Source of the DNA: Helicobacter sp. TUL
Lineage (GTDB): Bacteria > Campylobacterota > Campylobacteria > Campylobacterales > Helicobacteraceae
Direction of reading: 5' to 3'
Assembly: GCF_002287135.1 (NCBI RefSeq)
Contig: NZ_NESU01000002.1
Span: 141,778-205,777, forward strand
Length of the DNA: 64,000 nucleotides
Every line of letters begins with the position of its first letter. Position 1 is the first letter of the stretch. The notes beneath the pieces are model-generated. The model was not told the DNA's origin. It was given only the letters and a program-made list of their open reading frames with translations, and did not search any database. A program made the translations under genes and the position numbers. Below, in pieces: positions 24,616 through 33,765 of this stretch.

Positions 24616-26529
24616 TTAGTGTTCCTCTTCTATGGGGACTAGGCGAGAAGTCATATTATGTTCTTTTTCATACGATTCTATAATCTCTCGCACTCTGCTA
24701 CCATCAATAACTTCTTTGTCTAATAATTCAGCAACCATACTTTCAATAGCTGGTGCATACTCACGCAATGTTTTCTTGACATGCTCAAAGTGTTCTTCAA
24801 GCATAGTGCGTATGTAATTATCCATTTTTTGTGCAGTTTCTTCACTAAATTCACGGCTATTAGCACCACCGCCCAAGAAATTATTTCTGCGCGTAAAGTC
24901 CTCTAGCACCATAAGCCCGCTTACATCAGTCATACCATAATACACAATCATATTTTTTAAAATTCCTGTAGCGCGTCGTAAATCATCAGATGCACCATTA
25001 GAAATTTCTTGTAAAAATACTTCTTCAGCAGCGCGCCCACCGAGTAACACATCAATTTGTGCCAACATTTCATAGCGTTGCTCAAGATTGCGATTTTCTT
25101 CTGGTGTATGAAGAGTATAGCCAAGCGCACCCATACCACGTGGTATGATAGAAACTTTATTTACTCTATGCGCACCTTTTGTGAGTTCACCCATAAGAGC
25201 ATGTCCGCTTTCGTGGTAAGCAACTATTTTCTTTTCTTTTGGCGAAATAGATCGAGATTTTTTCTCTAAACCTATCATTGTTCGCTCCATTGCTTCTTTG
25301 AAATGTTTTTGAGAAACTTCTTTTTTATTTTCACGCCCTGCAAGGAGTGCAGCCTCATTAACAATATTTGCCAAATCCGCCCCTGCAAGCCCTGCGGTAA
25401 ATTTTGCAATTTCTTGTAAATCCACATCGCGCGCAAGTTTGACGCTTTTTATATGGACTTTTAGAATCTCAACACGCCCTTTGAAATCTGGTGCATCAAC
25501 AAGCACTTGTCTATCAAAACGCCCTGGTCTTAAAAGCGCAGGGTCAAGAATCTCTGGTCTGTTTGTTGCAGCCAAGACAATCACAGGAGCATTTTCGCTA
25601 CCAAACCCATCCATTTCTGCCAAAAGTTGGTTTAGTGTTTGTTCTCGCTCATCATTGCCACCTACCATACTACCTGCAGCACGAGATTTTCCTATCGCAT
25701 CAATTTCATCAATAAAAATAATGCTAGGTGCTTCTTTTTTTGCCATTTCAAACAAATCTCTAACCCTACTAGCGCCAAGTCCTACAAACATTTCTATAAA
25801 GCTACTTCCACTCATAGAAAAAAACGGGACATTTGCTTCCCCTGCGACTGCTTTGGCAAGCAGAGTCTTACCAGTGCCCGGAGGACCTACTAACAGCACG
25901 CCTTTAGGAATTTTTGCGCCCACTGCCGCATAGCGTTCTGGGTATTTTAGAAAATCCACAATTTCTACGACTTCCTCTTTTGCCTCTTCATTCCCTGCCA
26001 TATCATCAAAGGTTACATTGGGCTTTTCAGCATTGACAAGTTTTTTTGAGCTTCCGATACCAAACATACCACCACCCATAGATTTTTGCATTCTACTTGC
26101 GATAAAGAGCCAAATAGCAATGATGATAAAAATAGGCAATAGCATATTAATCATATCTGTGAAGAAGTTAGATTCACTAAAGCCGCTATATTCGATTTGC
26201 TTTTCATCAAGCAAAGTCGTGAGATTTGGATCCGATACTCTTTTGGCGGTGTATAGGACTTTTGGTGATGAGCTTGTAGAAAGCGCGCGTATGATAGTTT
26301 GTCCAATACTTACAGAATCTACCTCTTTATTTTGAATGAGTTGTTTAAGCTCATAGTAGCTTACCTCTTTGCTAACCACATTGCCACTTAGTCTATCGCT
26401 AAGAATATCTCCTGTAGGTGAAAAGAGCTTAAATAAAATCATTACACCAATCACCAAGATAGCAAAAGTCAAAAATGGATTTTGCTTAAATGGCGTTTTT
26501 TTGTTGTTATTATTTTGATTTTCTGTCAT
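24616..26529 (-). CDS. ftsH: ATP-dependent zinc metalloprotease FtsH
   Basis: This 637-residue membrane AAA+ protease has transmembrane helices at about 18-35 and 125-145 flanking a periplasmic domain, Walker A GPPGTGKT (215-222), Walker B IIFIDEIDAIG, the second region of homology ATNRPEILDPALLRPGRFDR, and the zinc site HESGH (about 430). It degrades misassembled membrane proteins and short-lived regulators. It lies in the conserved HP1067-HP1071-like block. Length is normal. Confidence 0.97.
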   Translation of the reverse strand: MTENQNNNNKKTPFKQNPFLTFAILVIGVMILFKLFSPTGDILSDRLSGNVVSKEVSYYELKQLIQNKEVDSVSIGQTIIRALSTSSSPKVLYTAKRVSDPNLTTLLDEKQIEYSGFSESNFFTDMINMLLPIFIIIAIWLFIASRMQKSMGGGMFGIGSSKKLVNAEKPNVTFDDMAGNEEAKEEVVEIVDFLKYPERYAAVGAKIPKGVLLVGPPGTGKTLLAKAVAGEANVPFFSMSGSSFIEMFVGLGASRVRDLFEMAKKEAPSIIFIDEIDAIGKSRAAGSMVGGNDEREQTLNQLLAEMDGFGSENAPVIVLAATNRPEILDPALLRPGRFDRQVLVDAPDFKGRVEILKVHIKSVKLARDVDLQEIAKFTAGLAGADLANIVNEAALLAGRENKKEVSQKHFKEAMERTMIGLEKKSRSISPKEKKIVAYHESGHALMGELTKGAHRVNKVSIIPRGMGALGYTLHTPEENRNLEQRYEMLAQIDVLLGGRAAEEVFLQEISNGASDDLRRATGILKNMIVYYGMTDVSGLMVLEDFTRRNNFLGGGANSREFSEETAQKMDNYIRTMLEEHFEHVKKTLREYAPAIESMVAELLDKEVIDGSRVREIIESYEKEHNMTSRLVPIEEEH

Positions 26530-26541
26530 TGTTTATACTCC

Positions 26542-27525
26542 TTAAGATTTATCATGTGTGCATTTTTGGAGTTTTAGGGCTACCCACTCATCACGCACAC
26601 AAGATTCTATAAGCCTAAAACCCTGTAAAAAAGTCTCTAACACATCATCTTTGTGGGTTTCTAAAATCCCAGAAAGGATTAAAATCCCGCCACTAGAGAG
26701 ATTGTGTATAAAATCCTTGTAGAGAATCTTCAAGGTAAAGGCTAAAATATTTGCTACTATAACATCAAAAGTTAAATCTGTTTTGAGGCTTCCTATACTC
26801 CCTTCCCAAATTTTGCATGCAGAGACATCATTATTGGCAAAGTTTTTTTGACTTTCTGCAATGCTAAGGGGATCGGTGTCGCACGCATACACTTCCGCAC
26901 CAAGTTTGGCAGCTACTATGGATAATATACCGCTTCCACAACCTACATCAAGGAGTTTTTTACCTTGTAAATTAAGAGTGCTTAGCATTTCAATACACAT
27001 TGCCGTGCTTGCGTGATGTCCTGATCCAAAGGCAAGAGCAGGATCTATGATGATAGGTATGTGTTGCCAATCCTGTGAGCTAGTGCGTGAAAGATCCCAC
27101 GAAGGTGTGATAAAAAACTTGCCACATACAATGGGTTTAATAGAATCCTTATAGGCTTGTATCCAATCTTGGTTATCTTTTTGGGTAATTGCGTAAGCGC
27201 AACCTACGCTAGATTCTACCCTGTGGCTAAGAATCTCACAAAACTCCGCCAAGTTTTTGGCAAATTCTTCACGCACATCAAATGGAAAACGCGCTATAAG
27301 TTTTGTTTGTTGTGGAGAGTGTAAAAGCGTGTTGTATGTAGTGTGCAGCGTGTGCCATTGTGTAGAATCTAACTTTTCATCAAAGACGCTATCGTTTTGG
27401 ATATATTCGATACTACACAAACTAGAATCTTGAGAGTATGTTGCAATAAAGCAAGAGAGGAAATCCGCAAAGATCTCTACATCTTGACTTGGATAAATAG
27501 TATATTGAAAGTATTTTTCGTGCAT
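26542..27525 (-). CDS. prmA: Ribosomal protein L11 methyltransferase
   Basis: This 327-residue protein has a SAM-binding methyltransferase domain with LLDVGCGSGILSIVAAKLGA and IVANILAF, preceded by FGSGHHAST, the PrmA signature for the catalytic region. The N-terminal third is the L11-binding part. It trimethylates L11 in E. coli; loss is usually tolerated. It begins 14 bases after the cheY stop and ends 12 bases before ftsH. Confidence 0.92.
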   Translation of the reverse strand: MHEKYFQYTIYPSQDVEIFADFLSCFIATYSQDSSLCSIEYIQNDSVFDEKLDSTQWHTLHTTYNTLLHSPQQTKLIARFPFDVREEFAKNLAEFCEILSHRVESSVGCAYAITQKDNQDWIQAYKDSIKPIVCGKFFITPSWDLSRTSSQDWQHIPIIIDPALAFGSGHHASTAMCIEMLSTLNLQGKKLLDVGCGSGILSIVAAKLGAEVYACDTDPLSIAESQKNFANNDVSACKIWEGSIGSLKTDLTFDVIVANILAFTLKILYKDFIHNLSSGGILILSGILETHKDDVLETFLQGFRLIESCVRDEWVALKLQKCTHDKS

Positions 27526-27539
27526 TAGGAGATGGGAGT

Positions 27540-27917
27540 TTAGCCCTCGTTCACACCCAAAACTACCTCAAGCTTTTCTTTAAGCACTTGCGGAGTAAAA
27601 GGCTTCACAATATAATTATTCACACCAGCCTTGAGTGCGGTAATAACTTCGGCTTTACCACCTTCTGTGGTAACCATAATAATAGGAATATCTTTGTAGC
27701 GATCATCACTTCTTACTTTTTTGACTAGATCAAGTCCATTCATTTCAGGCATATTCCAGTCTGTAATAAGCACATTGATGCCCTCTACACTATCAAGCAA
27801 ACCCCACGCTTCCACGCCGTGTTCAGCTTCCAAAATATCCTCATAGCCTAATCTCTGGAGTGTATTTTTTATGATTCTTCGCATTGTTGAGCTATCATCG
27901 ACTACAAGTAATTTCAC
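27540..27917 (-). CDS. cheY: Chemotaxis response regulator CheY
   Basis: This 125-residue single receiver domain has acidic residues D7/D8, phosphoacceptor D53 (ITDWNMPEMNG) and the conserved Lys in IVKPFTP. It is near-identical in pattern to H. pylori CheY1, which binds FliM to switch the flagellar motor. The start is a GTG at 27917 with AAGGAG nine bases upstream, chosen because family members begin KLLVVDDSSTMRR; the frame remains open to 27971 but the extra 18 residues have no counterpart. Confidence 0.95.
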   Translation of the reverse strand: MKLLVVDDSSTMRRIIKNTLQRLGYEDILEAEHGVEAWGLLDSVEGINVLITDWNMPEMNGLDLVKKVRSDDRYKDIPIIMVTTEGGKAEVITALKAGVNNYIVKPFTPQVLKEKLEVVLGVNEG

Positions 27918-28005
27918 TGCTGCTCTCCTTAATATTAATTTATTTTGGATTATATCGGAAAAATTGCACAAATCTTAGCATACAAAGTTTGAGATTTGCT
28001 TTAAT

Positions 28006-28716
28006 CTAAGTATTTTTCATATACTTTTGTAAATCTATTTTGTGCTCATAAAAAGCTTTACCTATGATAACTCCGCGTATATGAGGGTTGGCACTAAGAA
28101 TCTCTAATTCCGCGGCATCAGAGAATCCTCCACTCGCAATCGTATAAATACCGCTAGCTTGTGCGATATTTTGTGTGAATTCTATGTTTATGCCACTTAG
28201 AGCGCCATCGCGGTTAATATCTGTGCAAATGATAGCATCTACCTTGCTTCCTTTGAAATATGAAGCAAATACACTTGCTTCCATATCTTCCTCTTTTGCC
28301 CAACCTTGTGTCGCTACCTTGCCATTGCGTGCATCAATTCCTATGGCGATTTTATAGTGTTGTGCCATTTTGAGTGCAAACTCTGGATCTTGTAGCGCGA
28401 TAGATCCTAAAATAATCCTCTCCACGCCCAAATCTTGATAGTATGCGATGTTTTCTTGCGTCCTAATTCCTCCACCTAACTCGATTTTTAGCGATGTGTG
28501 TGAGAGAATTTGCTTAATAACTTCTTTGTTGCGTGGCTCTCCAGCAAATGCACCATTTAAATCTACGATGTGTAGCCACTTTGCACCCATTGCCTCAATT
28601 TCTTGAGCAAATGCTAGTGCTTCACCATAGACTTTCGCGCTTTGCATATCTCCTTTGTATAGACGCACAGCCTTACCATCTTTAAGATCAATAGCCGGAT
28701 AAATATCTATCATCAT
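28006..28716 (-). CDS. hisA: Phosphoribosylformimino-AICAR ribotide isomerase
   Basis: This 236-residue TIM-barrel isomerase catalyses the fourth step of histidine synthesis. It shows YPAIDLKDGKAVRLYKGD with the catalytic Asp, HIVDLNGAFAG, LGGGIRT, and ICTDINRDGALSG with the second catalytic Asp. Histidine synthesis genes are missing from H. pylori but usual in enterohepatic Helicobacter. The start (28716, or 28713) overlaps the stop of the AAA+ gene by one base, so the two are translationally coupled although unrelated in function. Confidence 0.95.
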   Translation of the reverse strand: MMIDIYPAIDLKDGKAVRLYKGDMQSAKVYGEALAFAQEIEAMGAKWLHIVDLNGAFAGEPRNKEVIKQILSHTSLKIELGGGIRTQENIAYYQDLGVERIILGSIALQDPEFALKMAQHYKIAIGIDARNGKVATQGWAKEEDMEASVFASYFKGSKVDAIICTDINRDGALSGINIEFTQNIAQASGIYTIASGGFSDAAELEILSANPHIRGVIIGKAFYEHKIDLQKYMKNT

Positions 28717-30437
28717 TACTCCCTTCTAAAACCTACGCTTTTTTGGTTATCAAAATTTGCGTTTAGCTCTTTTTTGATTTCTTCTTCAAAATCTTGCATA
28801 CAAAAAATAGGATCTTCTCTTGTGGCGACTTTGTAGGCAGTATTTCGCACGACAAGTTTTATCTGCCCACCACTAAGATCAGATTCGCAAAATTTCGCGA
28901 TAAATGCTTCCCGTGTGCCATTTAAGGTAATATTTGTTGGCAAAAGATGTTCCCAGAGTTGTTGCCTTTGCTCTTTGTTTGGTCTTTTAAATTCGATTTT
29001 GTAGTTAAATCGCCGCGAAAATGCCTTATCAAAATTTTCTAAAAGATTAGTTGTTGCGATTAAGATTCCCTCAAAACGCTCAATTTGTTCTAAAAAAATA
29101 TTTTGCATTTGGTTATGCATTTTATCTGTGCTTGTGTGCGCTCCACCTCTTGATGAGAGAAATTGATCTGCCTCATCTAAAAACAAAATAGGCTCACTTT
29201 TGACTTTTTTGCACATCTCTTTGTAAGTATCAAAAATAAGGCGCACATTTTTTTCACTCTCCCCAACATACGCGGATAGAATCTTTGAGCAATCAAAGCT
29301 TAACACCTCTTTTTTTAGGCTTTTGGCTAATGCCATTGCGCTAAGCGTCTTGCCTGTGCCTGGAGGTCCAAAAAATAAAATTTTAGCTTCAATATTTTTG
29401 CTTTCTTTGATCCCCCATAGCTTTAAACGATTAATAACTACAGAATCTACTTGTGCAAGGATATGTTTTAGGGTTTCTTTTGTATTTGGGGATAAAATCA
29501 CCTCATCAAGCGTGGATTTTGGCTCAAGGAGTTCAAAAATTTCTTGATTTTTGACTAGAGATTCTAGAGTGATTTTTGTGTGTTTTGGTTTTTTGGTGGG
29601 ATTATTGATTATGTGCAAAATTTCATTAGGGATAAAAAAAGATTTATCAATATTTCCAAACCCTGAAAGATACTCATCATAATCTATCAAGCCTTTTGAA
29701 AGCAATTTAGAATCTTCACTAAGGAGCTCAAGGTTTGCCATTTTTTCATATTCATCATTGCTTATAAGGTGCATAAGTGCGTTTGCATCTCGCATATTTT
29801 GCATGCTTCTTGGGAAATATTCTTCTTTGAGTAAGGCTAAAAATATAGTTTGTTCTTTTTGGTTTAATTTATGGGTTTTGAAAAACTTTATAAGAGAGAG
29901 TTGCTTTTTGGTAAGTTTTAGCCTTGCAGAGATTCTATCTTCAAGGAGTTTGAGAGAATTTTTGGATAACGATAGAGAATCTTGACGCATACGACTTGTT
30001 TTGTGTAATAAATCTATGCGTTTAAACTGATCTTTTAGATATTCCAAATCACTAGTGTATGCGCTAATTTCTGGTAGAGTGTCATCAAAGTATCCCTCCA
30101 AAAGTCGCAAAAAATTATACGAAAGACTAATGCGCTCATTATATAGTTCTAGCATAAGCATAGGCATACTATTAGGATCATCTGAATTAAGTTGTGTAAC
30201 CCACCCCATTTCGATGAGGTTATATATTTTTGGTAAAAGCTCAAAGTGTGTTTTGTATTCTTGTTCGCCATAATACTTGCTCAAAAATAGCGACACAGAG
30301 CAAATATTCTCACCATACAGATAATTTTTTAGAAGGTTTTGGAGAATCTGTGCTTCTTGCTCATCGCATTTAAGATGAGGGAAGATTTTTGAATCTTGTA
30401 ATGCGTTAGATTCTAAAAAATCAACAAGAAATTCCAT
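28716..30437 (-). CDS. AAA+ ATPase of unknown role with long helical N-terminus
   Basis: This 573-residue protein has a C-terminal classical AAA+ module: Walker A FFGPPGTGKT (355-364), Walker B PILFLDEADQFLSS, and an arginine-finger region with AFSRRFNYKIEF. Residues 1-300 are mostly helical with no recognised domain and no transmembrane segment. The AAA core resembles SpoVK/YjoB-like or proteasome-like unfoldases without a protease partner nearby. The gap to the upstream cation exporter is 12 bases. The substrate is unknown. Confidence 0.8.
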   Translation of the reverse strand: MEFLVDFLESNALQDSKIFPHLKCDEQEAQILQNLLKNYLYGENICSVSLFLSKYYGEQEYKTHFELLPKIYNLIEMGWVTQLNSDDPNSMPMLMLELYNERISLSYNFLRLLEGYFDDTLPEISAYTSDLEYLKDQFKRIDLLHKTSRMRQDSLSLSKNSLKLLEDRISARLKLTKKQLSLIKFFKTHKLNQKEQTIFLALLKEEYFPRSMQNMRDANALMHLISNDEYEKMANLELLSEDSKLLSKGLIDYDEYLSGFGNIDKSFFIPNEILHIINNPTKKPKHTKITLESLVKNQEIFELLEPKSTLDEVILSPNTKETLKHILAQVDSVVINRLKLWGIKESKNIEAKILFFGPPGTGKTLSAMALAKSLKKEVLSFDCSKILSAYVGESEKNVRLIFDTYKEMCKKVKSEPILFLDEADQFLSSRGGAHTSTDKMHNQMQNIFLEQIERFEGILIATTNLLENFDKAFSRRFNYKIEFKRPNKEQRQQLWEHLLPTNITLNGTREAFIAKFCESDLSGGQIKLVVRNTAYKVATREDPIFCMQDFEEEIKKELNANFDNQKSVGFRRE

Positions 30438-30449
30438 ATATTATCCTTA

Positions 30450-31349
30450 CTACAAAATCACATCAAATTCTGAATCATCACAAGGATCAAGGTGGGCATT
30501 AATTTCCCATACCAAGCTTTTGTCAATTGCGCGAATGCGGCTTTCTATGTCATCACAAATTTTATGCGCTTCTATAAGTGTAATATCTGGGTGAAACACC
30601 AAGTGCACATTAATAAAAATGATATTTCCCACGATACGACTACGCAATGCGTGATAGCTCGTGATAGGAGAATCTTCTAAAATCTCTTGCACGCGCGCAA
30701 AAATATGTGGTTCAATCGCCCTATCAAGCAATAACAAAACATTTTCCTTGATGAGCTTAAAAGCAGAAACTATAATATAGAGCGCAATGATAATCCCCAA
30801 AATTGCATCAAGTTTTTCAAAACCGCTAAAACTAATGATAGCAAGAGAACATAAAATCGCACCATTGCTAAGCAAATCTACTTTGTAGTGAATCACATCG
30901 GCTTTGATCACTTGTGAATGCGTTTTTTTGGCTACTTTTTGGAGAAACCATACAAGCACAAATGTTACGCAAAAAGAGACAATCATCATGCCTATGGAAG
31001 AAGATAAACTCTCAAGCGCGTGAGAGGAGATAAGTTTTTGCACAGAAGTATAAAAAATATATATTCCTGAACATGTGATAATCAAACCCTCAAATGTGGC
31101 TGCTAGGAATTCTAGCTTTCCTAACCCATAGTTAAATTTACTATCCGCAGGTTGCTCGGACTTTTTAATGGCAAAAAAATTAAAAATAGAGATTCCCACA
31201 TCAAGCAGTGAATCTATCGCACTAGCCAAAACCGCGATGGATCCACTTATAATCCCTACGATAAGTTTTCCTATGGCAAGACAAAGTGCGGTAATTGTCG
31301 CGATGAGCGTCGCGTATTTGGGAGTGTAAAGTAGATTTTTAAAAAACAC
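30450..31349 (-). CDS. Cation diffusion facilitator (FieF/YiiP-like)
   Basis: This 299-residue protein has six predicted transmembrane helices and the metal site typical of YiiP-like exporters: DxxxD in SAIDSLLD (TM2) and HxxxD in HYKVDLLSN (TM5). A cytoplasmic C-terminal domain (about 205-299) has the HxH-type pattern with NVHLVFHPD and INAHLDP. It would export zinc, iron or cadmium by proton exchange. The specific metal cannot be read. It is the first gene of the hisA-side cluster on this strand. Confidence 0.88.
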   Translation of the reverse strand: MFFKNLLYTPKYATLIATITALCLAIGKLIVGIISGSIAVLASAIDSLLDVGISIFNFFAIKKSEQPADSKFNYGLGKLEFLAATFEGLIITCSGIYIFYTSVQKLISSHALESLSSSIGMMIVSFCVTFVLVWFLQKVAKKTHSQVIKADVIHYKVDLLSNGAILCSLAIISFSGFEKLDAILGIIIALYIIVSAFKLIKENVLLLLDRAIEPHIFARVQEILEDSPITSYHALRSRIVGNIIFINVHLVFHPDITLIEAHKICDDIESRIRAIDKSLVWEINAHLDPCDDSEFDVIL

Positions 31350-31382
31350 TTTGTTGCTTGTCTTTGGGTTTATCTATGCTAT

Positions 31383-32186
31383 TTACTTAAAGGTTGTGCC
31401 ACCATCGATAACGATAGTTTGTCCTGTAAGCCACGCACTTTGTGTGTTATCACACAAGAAAAATGCCGCTCCTGCCAAATCTTGTGGCGTTCCCATACGA
31501 TTAAGAGGGGATTGTTCCTCAACTTTTGCCTTCACTTCTGCATAATCTGGAAATGCTCTTAATGCGTCAGTATCGATAGGTCCTCCACTTACAGCATTAA
31601 CGCGTATGCCCCACTCGCCCAATTCCGCAGCAGCATATTTCACCATTGTCTCTACCGCATTTTTAGAATTTCCATGTCCTGCATAGTTTGGCATATATAC
31701 AAGATTCCCTGTAGAGCTAAGAGAAACAATCGCGCCACCACCAACTTCTTTCATGCGTTTTGCTGCCTCTTGCGCTCCCACGACAAAAGCAAGCACGGTA
31801 GCAGTATAAATATTGTTGAGACCTTTTGGGCGTAGTCGCATAAATGGCGCAAAACCACCCGCTACGCTTTTTCCATAGATAATAGCATTTGAGATAAAAA
31901 AGTCAATGCGATCAAAGTCGTTATCGATTTTGCTAAAAAGTTCTGTATATTGCTCAGGCTCCAAAATATTAAGAGGATAGAATCTTGCTTTCACTTTGTA
32001 GGTAGATTCTATATCTTGAGCGATTTTTTGCGCTTCTTCTTCATTTTTATTGTAGGTAAAAGCCACATTCACGCCATTTTGTGCAAAACGATACAAAATT
32101 GCCTTGCCTATACCGCGTGTAGCACCACTGATAACTAACGTCTTGCCTTTCATAAATTCTGTAGTATTTTGCTCATTTGTCATCAT
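31383..32186 (-). CDS. fabL: FabL-type enoyl-ACP reductase (short-chain dehydrogenase)
   Basis: This 267-residue SDR has the NADP-binding SGATRGIGKAIL and the closing SAWLTGQTIVIDGG. The catalytic pair reads NYAGHGNSKNAVE, that is Tyr-x6-Lys, the spacing of enoyl-ACP reductases (FabI/FabL), not the Tyr-x3-Lys of most SDRs. This favours fatty-acid elongation over the 7-alpha-hydroxysteroid dehydrogenase name given to the H. pylori counterpart HP1014. FabL enzymes are less sensitive to triclosan than FabI. The neighbourhood with dapA, the M16 protease and pyrD matches HP1011-HP1014. Confidence 0.8.
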   Translation of the reverse strand: MMTNEQNTTEFMKGKTLVISGATRGIGKAILYRFAQNGVNVAFTYNKNEEEAQKIAQDIESTYKVKARFYPLNILEPEQYTELFSKIDNDFDRIDFFISNAIIYGKSVAGGFAPFMRLRPKGLNNIYTATVLAFVVGAQEAAKRMKEVGGGAIVSLSSTGNLVYMPNYAGHGNSKNAVETMVKYAAAELGEWGIRVNAVSGGPIDTDALRAFPDYAEVKAKVEEQSPLNRMGTPQDLAGAAFFLCDNTQSAWLTGQTIVIDGGTTFK

Positions 32187-32241
32187 ATACCTCGTTTATT
32201 GAAGTTATAAAACCCTAGATTCTAGCAAACTTTTCTTTAAA

Positions 32242-32844
32242 CTAATACATCATATAGAAATTTGGCAATATCTCATAATTGTGTAAAACCTCAATGACTA
32301 AAATAGCCACTACACCGATAAACCAATTTAGTGCGCGTCGCAATTCTTTGTGAAAAAACTTAGGGCGCACCTCGATTTTTTCTGGACAAGAGAAATGCGC
32401 AAAGGAAGGGAAAAATCTTGAGGTATTTTGCAAAAATTGCTGATATTTTTCACCAAATCTTTGAGATAGGAAGTTTTCCTCGCCCAAAATAGTCATACGA
32501 TAAATCCACAAAAACAAGATTCCGCCAAGAATGATGAGTATTAGCTGTGCTTTGAGTGCTAAAATCCCAAGAAATCCTATAAAAGAAAATAGATACAAAG
32601 GATTGCGACAAAGGCTATATGCACCATAATCAATAAAGCTATTGCCATCAGCTCCCTCATTTTTCATACCGCCAATAAACATTGTGGCATAAAGGCGTCC
32701 GATAACGCCCACAATAACAAGCGCTATGCCCACACCGCGTATGCAGTTTGCCACAAAATCATCATATGGCGTGTAAGAGACAATAAGCCACACAACACCA
32801 ATTGTTCCTAAAAGATATTGCCAAATAAAGCGATTCCATTTCAT
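32242..32844 (-). CDS. Isoprenylcysteine-methyltransferase-like membrane protein
   Basis: This 200-residue protein has about five hydrophobic helices. The block GAYSLCRNPLYLFSFIGFLG followed later by EENFLSQRFGEKYQQF matches the ICMT/PEMT (DUF1295-like) family, whose C-terminal half binds SAM. Bacterial members may methylate lipids or quinone-like substrates; the substrate here is unknown. The ATG at 32844 has a strong AAGGAG. It is an addition relative to the H. pylori order, lying between the fabL-like gene and dapA. Confidence 0.8.
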   Translation of the reverse strand: MKWNRFIWQYLLGTIGVVWLIVSYTPYDDFVANCIRGVGIALVIVGVIGRLYATMFIGGMKNEGADGNSFIDYGAYSLCRNPLYLFSFIGFLGILALKAQLILIILGGILFLWIYRMTILGEENFLSQRFGEKYQQFLQNTSRFFPSFAHFSCPEKIEVRPKFFHKELRRALNWFIGVVAILVIEVLHNYEILPNFYMMY

Positions 32845-32859
32845 ATATACTCCTTATTT

Positions 32860-33756
32860 TTATGGTAGGACTTCATAGTCTTGAAGGACTTGTTCTATTT
32901 TGATCATATTTTCCTTGCTTGGCGCAAGCAATGGCAATCTGTATTCCAAACTTGGTATAAGCCCACTAATATACATTGCTGCTTTAATCGGAATAGGATT
33001 GCTCTCGCAAAAAAGCACCTTGTTTATAGCATAGAGTTTGTTATTTATCTCTTGGCTTTGTTTCATATCGCCATTGAGGGCTAGGTGTGTGAGTTTAGCA
33101 ATTTCTTTTGGCAAAAGGTTGCCTGTGACAGAAATCACACCTTTTCCACCATTAGCCAAGATGGGATAATTAATCGCATCATCACCGCTAAAAACCTCCA
33201 TTTTTGGTGCATTTGTCGCAAGTTCAATGACACGCTCCATTGATCCTGCCGCTTCCTTAATCGCAAAAATATTTGGCACATTTTCAAAAAGTCTTATAGC
33301 TGTATCTGTTTGGATACTTACGCCTGTGCGCCCTGGGACATTATAAAGCATAAGGGGGATTTGCACAGAATCTGCCACTGCTTTATAATGCTGATATAAT
33401 CCTTCTTGACTTGGTTTGTTGTAATATGGACTCACACACAAGATCGCATCTGCACCGCATTTTTGCGCAAATTGTGCAAGCTCTATGGCTTCTTGTGTCG
33501 AGTTGCTACCAGCACCAGCAAGCACCTTGGTATTGCTTCCTTTGCATACATTTACCGCCACTTCGATACATTCCATATGTTCTTTGTGATTTAATGTAGC
33601 AGATTCACCCGTTGTCCCCACTGGCACACAAGCATCCATACCATAACGTATTTGCCGCAATAAAAGTTTTTCATATGTATTAAAATCAATTTTACCTTGA
33701 TAAAAAGGCGTAATAAGCGCACTCATAGCACCACGAAGCGTTATCTTACTTTCCAT
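32860..33756 (-). CDS. dapA: 4-hydroxy-tetrahydrodipicolinate synthase
   Basis: This 298-residue class I aldolase condenses pyruvate with aspartate semialdehyde for lysine and diaminopimelate. It has [34 protein letters not shown] with the catalytic Tyr, and the Schiff-base Lys in FAIKEAAGS. Diaminopimelate is needed for peptidoglycan, so the gene is probably essential. It is positioned as in H. pylori (HP1013), 9 bases downstream of the M16 protease. Confidence 0.96.
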   Translation of the reverse strand: MESKITLRGAMSALITPFYQGKIDFNTYEKLLLRQIRYGMDACVPVGTTGESATLNHKEHMECIEVAVNVCKGSNTKVLAGAGSNSTQEAIELAQFAQKCGADAILCVSPYYNKPSQEGLYQHYKAVADSVQIPLMLYNVPGRTGVSIQTDTAIRLFENVPNIFAIKEAAGSMERVIELATNAPKMEVFSGDDAINYPILANGGKGVISVTGNLLPKEIAKLTHLALNGDMKQSQEINNKLYAINKVLFCESNPIPIKAAMYISGLIPSLEYRLPLLAPSKENMIKIEQVLQDYEVLP

Positions 33757-33765
33757 GATACCCCC

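Noticed and set aside
25439..25933. 164-codon ORF on the plus strand
   Set aside because: It lies entirely antisense to the conserved ftsH ATPase domain, so it is a shadow of a conserved gene.
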